Notes: generated from the letters alone by a model not told the origin. A stretch of 14,999 nt of DNA from an uncultured Bacillus sp. (GCA_937902115.1 CALGSR010000041.1:1-14999); one strand, 5' to 3'; counted from the first letter of the stretch, positions 6,955 through 14,211 are shown. Program-made: numbers and translations.

Positions 6955-8597
6955 ACATTCGTCCTGATCTAAAAATGGCAATCAACATGAAAATAAACAT
7001 GGTTGTGGCGACGATGGATCCGACTTCAATCGCAGGGAAGTTCCATAGGACACTGGACTCACCGGAAAGAGCCGAGCCTATAATCAGGCCGACCATTAAA
7101 ATACTAAAGGATAACAGAATAATGCTAAATGCAAGCCGGTTACTGATTTTATCTAGTCTTTTAATGAAATTCCGCAGCTCAGGTACGCCGATTTCTACAT
7201 GGAGCTTTCCTTTTTGAACGGTGGATGTAAGGGAAGCAAGTTTCTTCGGCACATCTGACAAGAGCCGGGCGTTCTCTATGAACTCACTCCAAGTGTGTTT
7301 AACGACTTTTTTTGGATTGTAGTGTTCGTGGATTAATTTTTCGCCAAAAGGTTTAATGGCCTGCATAATACTGAATTCGGGATCGAGTTCAGTTACAATT
7401 CCCTCGATGGTTAATAATGTTTTGCCGACGATCGTCATATCAGACGGTATTTGGATATGATGCTGAAAAATAATAGTGAAAAGATCATTTACCGTTTCGC
7501 CTAGTTTAAGATGGGAAAACGGAGTATCGTAGTATTTCATCTGCAGTTCATCCAACGCGTAATATAACGAAGACAGATCGGTCTCTTCGGAAAGAACCCC
7601 CATCGATGAGATGGTTTTCACCATCCCTTTTGTATCGCCCTTCTGTAATTGGATAACCAAAGAAGCAAAATGATATTTGGTTTCTTCACTTAGACGTCCA
7701 ACTAAACCGAAATCCAAGTAGGCGATCCTGTTCCCTGGCAACACATAGATATTGCCTGGATGTGGATCACCATGAAAAAAGCCACCTATTAATATTTGCT
7801 GCAGCATGGAATCAATCACTCGCTTCGCAATGACTTTAGGGTTGTATTTTTCCTCCGCCAATTTTTGAAGGTTATTGATTTTTATTCCTTGAACAAAGTC
7901 CATCGTCAAGATCTTTTTCGTTGTAAGATTCCAATATACACCGGGGATATAAACTTCCGGATGATCAACAAACTGCTTAGCGATTCGTTCGCTATTCCGC
8001 CCTTCTATTAAATAATCAAGCTCTGCACGAAGAGATCTGGAAAACTCATCGATCATTTTTCGAACCTGATGTTTTTTTGCCCACGAGAAATTTTCTTCCA
8101 TTATTCTTGCTAAATCATCAAGAATTTCTAAATCAGTTTCTACAATTGGTAAAATATCCGGACGCTGAATTTTAACAGCTACAGGCTCGCCTGTTTTCAA
8201 GACCGCCCTATGGACTTGGCCGATTGATGCTGTATAGATTTTTGGGCAGCTCTCCCAGTTCTTCTTCCATGCATTTCTGGACCTGTTCATAGGAAAATGA
8301 AGTTACTTGATCCTGTAGCAGCTCTAATTCCTTTGCAATGGCCACCGGAATTAAATCTCTTCTTGTGCTGGCGATTTGGCCAAGTTTAATAAATGTCGGT
8401 CCCAATTCCTGAAGCGTAATACGAAGTTTGATCCCAATGGTTTGCATATTAAGTTGCTCTGCCATTTTGTTATGATTCTTTGGTGAATATTGATTGGTTA
8501 ATCCAAGACGATTAACAAAATAATGAAACCCATTTCTTAAAAAGGCATTGATGATTTCTTGATATCGATGTGCATGTTTAATTCTTCTGCCGAGCAT
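6953..8597 (-). pseudogene. ubiB: Broken ubiB/AarF (ABC1/ADCK-type) atypical kinase gene
   Basis: UbiB-family proteins are membrane-anchored atypical kinase/ATPases linked to quinone metabolism. The N-terminal frame starts at ATG 8597, set by GGAGG at 8605-8609 and matching MLGRRIKHAHR. It contains the diagnostic KLGQ at residues 71-74 and stops early after LGELPKNLY. The rest of the protein continues in another frame to 6953: the (A)SIGQVH loop, AVKIQRP with the nucleotide-binding Lys, HGDPHPGN catalytic loop, LDFG metal site, and two C-terminal membrane helices. About nine residues before ASIGQVH are missing near 8231-8240. The 1645-base span needs 26 or 29 bases to restore frame and would then encode 556 or 557 residues, a normal size. 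Translated as it stands, it cannot make a full kinase. A sequencing or assembly error is possible but would have to remove more than one base. Confidence 0.83.
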
Positions 8598-8660
8598 AAC
8601 AATTCCTCCAAACGAAAGATGATTCAAACATTCTAAGCATCCTAGTTATAATGATACAAC

Positions 8661-8689
8661 ATTATTGAATTGGCGCCGAATAATGACAA
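8661..8689 (-). promoter_or_regulatory. Sigma-A-like promoter of ubiB
   Basis: On the minus strand, TTGTCA (plus 8684-8689) and AATAAT (plus 8661-8666) are separated by exactly 17 bases. Each differs from consensus at one position. The start of transcription would be near 8653, about 55 bases before the ATG. Confidence 0.5.
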
Positions 8690-8692
8690 ATG

Positions 8693-8721
8693 AAAAAGCT
8701 GTTGAAATGTTCAACAGCTTT
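8693..8721 (-). terminator. Intrinsic terminator of the small gene at 8726-8908
   Basis: AAAGCTGTTGAA at 8695-8706 and TTCAACAGCTTT at 8710-8721 form a perfect 12-base stem with a three-base loop. On the minus strand it is followed by TTTTT. It separates the small gene from ubiB. Confidence 0.8.
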
Positions 8722-8725
8722 ACGA

Positions 8726-8908
8726 TTAACGTTGAATGATTGAATTGGAATAGTTTTTCACTAATTTTTGCAGATTTCTATGACCTTCTCTGACTTTTAT
8801 CGTTTCTTCAATAATTCTTTGAAACCCTTCCAAATCTTTATCGTTTGCATTTAATACCGATCTTGTAACACTTTCGGCAATTTGTTGTAAGTTAATATCG
8901 GAACTCAT
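8726..8908 (-). CDS. Small helical protein of unknown function, 60 residues
   Basis: The protein (MSSDINLQQIAESV...) is predicted to be mostly helical, charged and soluble, with no signal peptide, Cys or membrane segment. I do not recognise the family. The start at 8908 has AAAGGTGG nine bases upstream. A longer reading from ATG 8941 (71 residues, AAGGAAG seven bases before it) is also possible; I prefer the shorter one because its ribosome site is closer to consensus. It has its own terminator and lies upstream of ubiB on the same strand, but probably as a separate unit. Confidence 0.6.
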   Translation of the reverse strand: MSSDINLQQIAESVTRSVLNANDKDLEGFQRIIEETIKVREGHRNLQKLVKNYSNSIIQR

Positions 8909-9151
8909 ATACAACGACCACCTTTCCTTTATTTTGACCATGGATTAACTTCCTTAATAATTTAACGAAAAAGTACTAATTTTCCTGCAAAAACGGGGAC
9001 ATATTTATCTACAAATATCTTTATATTTATCAGTATTTGGCGCTGCTTCAACAACTACTTCAGCTAATTTCTTCAACCATGGTCGAAATCTATCGTACTT
9101 CTTCGAAATAAAACAAAGGCAACCGCCTTAGATAGAAGTTGGCAAAAAAGG

Positions 9152-9230
9152 ATTGGCCCTTAAAGAAAGGACAGTCTTTTTTATTAAAGACTGTATTCGT
9201 AAAGTTTGTTGTTAAAATTTAAAGGCCAAT
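9152..9230. repeat. Nested inverted repeats (possible large RNA hairpin)
   Basis: Outer arms: ATTGGCCCTTAAA at 9152-9164 pairs with TTTAAAGGCCAAT at 9218-9230, with one mismatch. Inner arms: ACAGTCTTT at 9171-9179 pairs perfectly with AAAGACTGT at 9186-9194. No T-run follows on the plus strand, so this is not a standard terminator. Confidence 0.55.
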
Positions 9231-9275
9231 TTTAACGTGCAATCAGGTATTTTGGGCATTTTTATCTAATTTGCA

Positions 9276-9368
9276 GCTCTTTTCTCAATAAATTTCTAAC
9301 AACTTCAACCTTTATGCAAGAACAATAAGTTTTTTTACTCCAAAAGCAACAATGTCTGAGAAAAGAGC
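9276..9368. repeat. 93-base segment bounded by perfect 12-base inverted repeats (possible MITE)
   Basis: GCTCTTTTCTCA at 9276-9287 and its exact complement TGAGAAAAGAGC at 9357-9368 bound 69 bases with no reading frame and little further internal pairing. Terminal inverted repeats on a short non-coding segment suggest a miniature inverted-repeat element. No target-site duplication is clear. A long-loop RNA stem is the alternative. Confidence 0.45.
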
Positions 9369-9483
9369 CTTATTAAAATGTAACATTATTTGAAAAATCA
9401 ATGGATATCGAGTGAAAAATATAACATTTGTAGCGAAAATTAAGTAAAGTTCAAAAAAAATTCACAATAAAGGCACCTTTTGT

Positions 9484-9512
9484 TTGACACAAATCGTCAT
9501 ATCCATTAGGAT
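9484..9512 (+). promoter_or_regulatory. Sigma-A-like promoter for the gene at 9706
   Basis: A perfect TTGACA at 9484-9489 is followed after 17 bases by TAGGAT at 9507-9512 (four of six). Transcription would start near 9519, giving a leader of about 185 bases before the small gene. Confidence 0.55.
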
Positions 9513-9532
9513 GGAAATAGACATAAACAAAG

Positions 9533-9546
9533 TGTAAACGCTTTCC
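9533..9546 (+). promoter_or_regulatory. CcpA catabolite-responsive element (cre)
   Basis: On the minus strand this site reads GGAAAGCGTTTACA, one mismatch from the optimal Bacillus cre TGAAAGCGTTTACA. It lies about 14-27 bases downstream of the predicted transcription start, where CcpA normally represses. This suggests the following gene is turned down when preferred sugars are present. Confidence 0.6.
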
Positions 9547-9578
9547 TGCATTGAAATTCAATTGTTAGGAATAATTTA

Positions 9579-9687
9579 GCCTACCGGGCGAATACGCTTA
9601 GTTTGTATGATTATTGTCACAATCTATCCGCTCTATAAGAAGAGTCCTTTTCTAAGGTCAAAAGTCCTCTTCTTATACTACCGTAAA
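9579..9687 (+). repeat. Left member of an inverted repeat pair flanking the small gene
   Basis: GCCTACCG at 9579-9586 and CTACCGTAAA at 9678-9687 recur in inverse orientation and matching order at 10278-10285 and 10224-10233. The segment between is longer than in the right copy because it contains the hairpin at 9634-9677. Confidence 0.45.
9634..9677 (+). promoter_or_regulatory. Stable leader hairpin just upstream of the small gene
   Basis: TATAAGAAGAG at 9634-9644 pairs perfectly with CTCTTCTTATA at 9667-9677. An inner CTTTT/AAAAG stem (9647-9651, 9660-9664) sits above a TC/TC internal loop. No T-run follows, and the hairpin ends 12 bases before the ribosome site. It is therefore more likely an mRNA stability or translation-control element, or a protein-binding site, than a terminator. 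Confidence 0.6.
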
Positions 9688-9705
9688 TGAAAGGGGATTC
9701 TTTTG

Positions 9706-10044
9706 ATGATTAAGGATAAGACCTTCTTAGAAGTAAACGACTATTTAGACTTATATCTTATAGCAGGATCTTTACATGATAAGTCGTGGCAGCAGGAAAT
9801 CATTGAAAAGCTAAAGGATGTTCCAAAAGGAGATATTCAAAAAGAGATATCATCAAATATTGATAGGTTAACAGAGGAATTCCGTATGGTTAATACTGAC
9901 ATTCTCGATCTATATCGTCAACTTCGTAGAGAACCGGGTGATATCAATTTACGAAACAAGCTTGCCAGATTAGAACAGACGAGTAAATATTTGAGGAAGA
10001 AAATTCATGTGGAAGAAACTAAATTGGAACATCACACATCTTAA
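9706..10044 (+). CDS. Small alpha-helical, probably coiled-coil protein of unknown function
   Basis: A 112-residue protein from ATG 9706, with AAAGGGGA at 9690-9697 eight bases before it. TTG at 9703 is in frame and could be an alternative start. The sequence is highly charged and helical. Residues about 45-112 (ISSNIDRLTEEF..., LRNKLARLEQTSKYLRKK) have heptad-like leucine spacing. No signal peptide, membrane segment, Cys or known motif is seen, and I do not recognise the family. It stands alone behind a sigma-A-like promoter, a cre site and a structured leader, all of which argue that it is a real, regulated gene. Its flanks share inverted repeats (9579-9687 and 10224-10285). Confidence 0.7.
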   Translation: MIKDKTFLEVNDYLDLYLIAGSLHDKSWQQEIIEKLKDVPKGDIQKEISSNIDRLTEEFRMVNTDILDLYRQLRREPGDINLRNKLARLEQTSKYLRKKIHVEETKLEHHTS

Positions 10045-10047
10045 TAG

Positions 10048-10081
10048 CTGCAAGAAAATCTGACTCTAGATTTTGCTGCAG
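10048..10081 (+). terminator. Hairpin immediately after the small gene (no T-run)
   Basis: CTGCAAGAAAATCT at 10048-10061 pairs with AGATTTTGCTGCAG at 10068-10081, apart from a two-base internal mismatch. It starts four bases after the stop codon. Without a T-run it may protect the mRNA 3' end rather than terminate by itself. Confidence 0.45.
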
Positions 10082-10223
10082 ACTCCAACCCCGTTTGTAT
10101 GAGAATGATTAAGGAAATTTGAAATTGATTTGGTGTTGGGGCCTCCTTATACGAGTCAGGTTTCTTCTTGAAAAAGAATGCTCAATGTTGAACATTATAA
10201 TATATAAATAGGGTAAAGTCGTG

Positions 10224-10285
10224 TTTACGGTAGAAGAAGTCCTTTTAAGAGGATATGTTGATTAAGATTCGCATGGACGGTAGGC
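10224..10285 (+). repeat. Right member of the inverted repeat pair
   Basis: TTTACGGTAG at 10224-10233 and CGGTAGGC at 10278-10285 are exact complements of the two left motifs. Between them, AAGTCCTTTT and ATTCGC are related to left-side sequence. The remainder of 10082-10319 shows no gene beyond very short frames. Confidence 0.45.
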
Positions 10286-10319
10286 GAATATGAATAACAT
10301 TTATGATAAAAGAAAAAAC

Positions 10320-10350
10320 GAAAAACGCTTATCATTGATAAGCGTTTTTC
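10320..10350. terminator. Bidirectional intrinsic terminator
   Basis: GAAAAACGCTTATC at 10320-10333 and its exact complement at 10337-10350 form a 14-base stem with an ATT loop. The stem ends in TTTTTC in both directions. It lies about 275 bases after the small gene and before the lyase leader. Confidence 0.85.
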
Positions 10351-10446
10351 ATATTATTATGATTTCCTTTTAAAGACTCTTTAAAATTTTTGTAAAATAA
10401 TGTAGAATTATTGGTATAAGTTTTTCTGCACAAATGCTTTAAAGTG

Positions 10447-10518
10447 ATGAAGCGAGAACTAAATAAGAGTTTAGAGATACAGCAATGATAGCAGAAGCAA
10501 AGACTCTTTTTATTTAAT
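10447..10518 (+). promoter_or_regulatory. Attenuator-like leader with two tiny overlapping frames upstream of the lyase
   Basis: AAGAGTTT at 10465-10472 pairs over eight bases (one G-U) with 10501-10508, and CTTTTTATTT follows, so it reads as an intrinsic terminator inside the 5' leader. Two tiny open frames overlap it: ATG 10447 to TGA 10488 (13 codons) and ATG 10485 to TAA 10517 (10 codons), joined by ATGA. Neither has a convincing ribosome site or any Trp or Tyr codon. AAAGACTCTTT occurs both here (10499-10509) and at 10372-10382, inside a palindrome centred at 10377. No T-box or other known riboswitch signature was recognised. Confidence 0.4.
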
Positions 10519-10561
10519 ACTGCAGGTTATTTAGTGATTTAATGAATAGGAGTGGAATGGG

Positions 10562-12010
10562 ATGTCTAAAGTTAAATTTTATTATGGTAATGATGTACCG
10601 CTGGAAATGCACAAAGTAAGAATCGTGCAAAAGTTAAATCTGCCGCCGGTTGAGGAGCGGTTACATGCGATGGAGGAAGCCGGCTATAATACCTTTTTAT
10701 TAAAAAACAAAGATGTATTTATGGACATGCTGACTGATAGTGGTGTAAATGCCATGAGTGATAAGCAGCAGGCAGCAATGTTAGAAGCGGATGACAGTTA
10801 TGCGGGTTCAGCTACTTTTACGAAACTGGAAAATAAAATTGAAGAAATTTTTGGGAAAACATATTTCCTACCGGCTCACCAAGGAAGAGCATGTGAAAAT
10901 ATTATTTCACAAGTTTTTGTAAAGCCTGGTTCTATTATTCCAATGAACTATCATTTTACTACGACGAAATCACATATTGTTTTAAATGGCGGAAAAGTCG
11001 AAGAAATCTTCTATGATGAAGCACTAAAAATCAATAGTGATCATCCATTTAAAGGAAACGTTAACATCGAAAAATTAAGAGATATTATTGAAACCAATGG
11101 GGTAGAGAATATTCCTTTTGTCCGTATGGAAGCAGGAACAAATTTAATTGGCGGTCAGCCGTTCTCGCTGCAAAATATGAGAGATGTGCGCAAAGTATGT
11201 GACGAATATGGAATCATGCTTGTTTTAGATGCCAGTCTATTAGCTGATAATCTTTACTTTATTAAAGAAAGAGAAGAAAGCTGTAAAGAGATGAGCATTA
11301 GAGACATTACCCGTGAGATTTCCGATTTGGCTGAAGTTGTTTATTTTTCTGCCCGTAAATTAGGCAGTGCCCGTGGTGGAGCGATTTGCACAAGCAATAA
11401 AGAGATCTACATGAAAATGCGTGAGTATGTAACCCTTTATGAAGGATTCCTTACTTACGGCGGGATGTCTGTTCGTGAAATGGAAGCGATCGCGGTTGGC
11501 CTTGAGGAAACAATGGACGAAAATATGGTGAACCAAGGACCGCAATTTATTGCTTATATGGCAGAAGAACTACAGAAAAGAGGAGTTCCAGTTGTAACGC
11601 CTCCAGGTGGATTAGGCTGTCATGTGAATGCGATGGAGTTTGTTGATCATATTCCGCAAACAGAATATCCTGCAGGTGCGCTTGCGGCTGCAATCTATAT
11701 TGTCAGCGGTGTTCGCGGAATGGAAAGAGGTACATTGTCTGAGCAAAGAGAAGAGGACGGTACAGAAGTATTATCTAATATGGAACTTGTCCGTCTTGCG
11801 ATGCCACGCCGTGTCTTTACATTATCCCAAGTGAAATATGCAGTCGATCGTGTTGCTTGGTTATATGAAAACCGCAAATTGATCGGCGGCTTAAAATTTG
11901 TTGAAGAACCAAGTGTTTTACGTTTCTTTTTCGGAAAATTAACGACGACATCCGATTGGCAAAATGAATTAGTTGCCAAGTTTAGAGCGGATTTTGGAGA
12001 TAGTTTATAA
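10562..12010 (+). CDS. Divergent tryptophanase / tyrosine phenol-lyase family PLP enzyme (beta-eliminating lyase)
   Basis: This 482-residue protein aligns through most of its length with the PLP-dependent lyases that split tryptophan or tyrosine into indole or phenol, pyruvate and ammonia. Conserved parts include GYNTFLL 41-47, LTDSG 57-61, Tyr80 in SYAGS (the Tyr71 position of tyrosine phenol-lyase), HQGR 106-109, TNLIGGQP 193-200, Asp223 (the PLP ring-nitrogen Asp), Lys266 (the PLP Schiff-base Lys), and the MPRR carboxylate-binding region 414-417. Differences from both named enzymes: the Arg three residues after the PLP Asp, near the cofactor hydroxyl, is Leu226; Lys-Lys-Asp at the Schiff base is Arg-Lys-Leu; and the monovalent-cation Glu is Asp78. 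The substrate is therefore uncertain. AGGAG at 10548-10552 supports the start. It is a monocistronic gene with no amino-acid permease beside it. Confidence 0.83.
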   Translation: MSKVKFYYGNDVPLEMHKVRIVQKLNLPPVEERLHAMEEAGYNTFLLKNKDVFMDMLTDSGVNAMSDKQQAAMLEADDSYAGSATFTKLENKIEEIFGKTYFLPAHQGRACENIISQVFVKPGSIIPMNYHFTTTKSHIVLNGGKVEEIFYDEALKINSDHPFKGNVNIEKLRDIIETNGVENIPFVRMEAGTNLIGGQPFSLQNMRDVRKVCDEYGIMLVLDASLLADNLYFIKEREESCKEMSIRDITREISDLAEVVYFSARKLGSARGGAICTSNKEIYMKMREYVTLYEGFLTYGGMSVREMEAIAVGLEETMDENMVNQGPQFIAYMAEELQKRGVPVVTPPGGLGCHVNAMEFVDHIPQTEYPAGALAAAIYIVSGVRGMERGTLSEQREEDGTEVLSNMELVRLAMPRRVFTLSQVKYAVDRVAWLYENRKLIGGLKFVEEPSVLRFFFGKLTTTSDWQNELVAKFRADFGDSL

Positions 12011-12047
12011 AAAAATTCATCCTATTCATAGACAGAATACAAGACAT

Positions 12048-12091
12048 AACAAACAAGGTGCCGCTAATAATGGCACCTTGTTTGTTGTGTT
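12048..12091. terminator. Terminator between the convergent lyase and symporter genes
   Basis: AACAAACAAGGTGCC at 12048-12062 and its exact complement at 12072-12086 form a 15-base stem with a nine-base loop. The tail is T-rich but interrupted by G, so the efficiency is uncertain. Confidence 0.75.
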
Positions 12092-12127
12092 AATTTAATT
12101 AAATGTTCCGGCTGCGGGGCTGTCTTC

Positions 12128-13675
12128 TTAATGCTTTTCAGGTGCGCTGATTCCAAAGCCTGTGTTGGTTTTGAATAAAACTTCGGCATAGCGGCCTGTT
12201 TCTTTTTTAGCTGAAAGTACAGTACCTAAATAAGCTGCGATAAATCCTAAGGGAACGGTAAAAATAGTCGGATTTGCCAGTGGGAATAACGGATCGCCTG
12301 TCAGGATAGCAACACCTGGTTCAGGATTCCATACATTCGGGCTCAAGAGAACTAGAATAACGGAACTGATTAATCCAGTAAGCATACCAGTAATCGCACC
12401 AGTCGCATTAAATTTTTTCCAATAAATCGTAAACAACATAACCGGAAGATTGGCGCTTGCCCCAATTCCTAACGCCAATACAGATAAAAACGCAACGTTA
12501 ATATTCTGGGCAACAAGGGCCAGAAGGATGGAAGCAATGGCTACTGCTATAGAAGATATACGTGCAACCTTCATTTGCTGCCTTTCTGTAATTTGGCCTT
12601 TTTTAATGATTTGGCCGTAAATATCATGAGCAAATGCTGAAGCAGATGTTAAAACGAGAGCCGACACAACAGCTAGTATAGTTGCAAAGGCAACGGCTGA
12701 AATAAAGGCAAATAAGAAATCTCCACCGACAGACAGCGCTAACATTGGTGCGGCCATGTTTCCTGCGGGATTGGCTGCGACAATGTTATCCCAACCAACA
12801 TAGGCGGTCGCTCCAAAACCAAGGAAGACGACCATAAGAAAGAATGCTCCAATAAACCAAGTTGAATATACAACGGATTTTCTTGCTGTTACTGCATCCT
12901 TAACGGTGAAAAAGCGGATCAATAAATGTGGCAGACCGGCTACACCAAAGACTAATGCCATATTGAGAGAAATCATATCCAACCCATTACTGTATTTATT
13001 ACCTGGATTCGCTAAACTTTCTCCGAAAGGACTTGCTGTTTTAATTTGTTCAAACATTTGTATCATACTGAAGTCAAATTTTGCAAACACCAAAAATGTT
13101 AAAACAAACGAACCACCTAGTAACAAGATAGCCTTAATAATCTGAACCCAACTCGTCGCAGTCATTCCGCCGAAAATAACATAGATGGTCATCAATACCC
13201 CGACGATGATAACAGCAATCCAATAATCGATCCCCAGCATCAAACTTATTAATCCGCCGCCGCCGACTAATTGGGCGATCATATAAAATAGTGAAATAAC
13301 TAGAGTACTAGCAGCTGCGGTACCACGCACTTGATTTGATTTAAAGCGGGATGTAATCATATCTGCCAATGTGTATTTTCCTAGATTACGCATCGGTTCA
13401 GCAATTAAAAATAGGAGGAAAAGGAAACCTAATAGATTTCCTACACTCATATAAAATCCGTCAAAACCGATTAAAGCAATTGCCCCGGTAATCCCGAGGA
13501 AGGAGGCAGCTGACATAAAATCCCCTGCGACAGCCAGTCCGTTTTGGGTCGCAGTCAATCCGCCGCCGGCTGTATAAAAGTCACTTGTACTTTTTGTTTT
13601 CTTTGAAGAGAAGTATGTGATTAATAGGGTTAACGCAATGATTCCTACGAATAATGTAATGGAGAGGACACTCAT
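12128..13675 (-). CDS. actP: ActP-type sodium:solute (acetate/organic acid) symporter
   Basis: A 515-residue polytopic membrane protein of the sodium:solute symporter family with about 13 membrane helices. Diagnostic segments closely match E. coli ActP: GGLTATQNGLAVAGDFMSAA and SFLGITG near the N-terminus, AEPMRNLGKYTLADM, IYVIFGGMTATSWVQIIKA, FGVAGLPHLLIRFFTVKDA, and FISAVAFATILAVVSALVL. The family takes up acetate and other short carboxylates with a cation; B. subtilis YwcA is the likely counterpart. The ATG at 13675 overlaps the stop of the upstream DUF485 gene by four bases (ATGA), so the two are translationally coupled. AGGAG lies eight bases upstream. The C-terminus (TGFGISAPEKH) resembles the ActP end (TGFGVE...). 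Substrate choice within the family is inferred. Confidence 0.9.
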   Translation of the reverse strand: MSVLSITLFVGIIALTLLITYFSSKKTKSTSDFYTAGGGLTATQNGLAVAGDFMSAASFLGITGAIALIGFDGFYMSVGNLLGFLFLLFLIAEPMRNLGKYTLADMITSRFKSNQVRGTAAASTLVISLFYMIAQLVGGGGLISLMLGIDYWIAVIIVGVLMTIYVIFGGMTATSWVQIIKAILLLGGSFVLTFLVFAKFDFSMIQMFEQIKTASPFGESLANPGNKYSNGLDMISLNMALVFGVAGLPHLLIRFFTVKDAVTARKSVVYSTWFIGAFFLMVVFLGFGATAYVGWDNIVAANPAGNMAAPMLALSVGGDFLFAFISAVAFATILAVVSALVLTSASAFAHDIYGQIIKKGQITERQQMKVARISSIAVAIASILLALVAQNINVAFLSVLALGIGASANLPVMLFTIYWKKFNATGAITGMLTGLISSVILVLLSPNVWNPEPGVAILTGDPLFPLANPTIFTVPLGFIAAYLGTVLSAKKETGRYAEVLFKTNTGFGISAPEKH

Positions 13676-14034
13676 TGACCCAGCTCCTTTCTAAACTTTT
13701 GCAAAATGATTTTTGATGAATTGTCAAACTTTTCTGACTTTTTGATGTAAATAAAACCACATCCCCAGACAAGCAGGAACTGAAGACCGGCAAAAATCCA
13801 TGCTCCTGTAATCGGTCCGATTACTTCGGAATGAAGTACCTTTGTGTAGGCAGCGAGTAGAGGCATTGTGAAATAAAAGACTAGAAAAAAGATTGTCGTT
13901 GGAATAATGAACGTCTTTTTCCGCCGTAACAGTCCTTTAAATTCTTCCGTTTCCACCAACTCTTCATAAGGAATTTCCGTCTCTTTGCTTTGTACCAGAT
14001 CTGATTTTTCGCGAAGCTGATTTTGTTGAGCCAT
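13672..14034 (-). CDS. DUF485 membrane protein (YjcH/YwcB-like), partner of the symporter
   Basis: A 120-residue protein with two membrane helices (about residues 42-62 and 77-97) and charged ends. DUF485 proteins are typically encoded directly before an ActP-type symporter, as in E. coli yjcH-actP, and are thought to assist it; their biochemical role is not settled. The start is MAQQNQ at 14034, supported by GAGGAG seven bases upstream. A five-residue upstream extension has no comparable ribosome site. The stop codon overlaps the actP start. Confidence 0.9.
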   Translation of the reverse strand: MAQQNQLREKSDLVQSKETEIPYEELVETEEFKGLLRRKKTFIIPTTIFFLVFYFTMPLLAAYTKVLHSEVIGPITGAWIFAGLQFLLVWGCGFIYIKKSEKFDNSSKIILQKFRKELGQ

Positions 14035-14211
14035 AAAACATCTCCTCACTTTATCATGTATTATTTATGTTTCAGTATTTTTTCTTTACTCTATATTTAT
14101 GAAATATACCTCCTTTAATTTCAAAGGATAACGGATCAAATAAGGATTACCCATTGAATATTTATAAAACAAAATTACTACGATGTGATAAAATATGTTA
14201 TGTCCTAAAAA

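Larger units (their letters stand above)
8942..9483. other. Intergenic region without a convincing gene
   Basis: The stretch is AT-rich and holds two inverted-repeat structures (9152-9230 and 9276-9368) and a short minus-strand open frame without a start codon (9127-9005). The 40 residues ending KKLAEVVVEAAPNTDKYKD look protein-like, so this may be the tail of a decayed gene. I found nothing else in it. Confidence 0.4.

Noticed and set aside
6790..6981. Minus-strand frame of 63 residues with a hydrophobic stretch between fabF and ubiB
   Set aside because: It runs through the bidirectional terminator hairpin and into the antisense of the fabF 3' end, and has no ribosome site. The hydrophobic run is probably chance.
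8208..8290. ATG 8290 as the start of a shorter UbiB
   Set aside because: The first residues from this ATG are an out-of-frame reading of the N-terminal UbiB sequence and do not match the family; similarity begins only at the ASIGQVH loop.
9152..9230. CRISPR array or tRNA-like structure in the 8942-9702 gap
   Set aside because: The repeats are inverted, not direct with regular spacers, and no cloverleaf or CCA end could be drawn. No rRNA, tRNA or CRISPR was seen anywhere in the window.
14050..14130. Extra small gene behind the AAAGGAGGT sequence upstream of the DUF485 gene
   Set aside because: No ATG, GTG or TTG lies within a usable distance; the frame that follows reaches a stop within eight codons.
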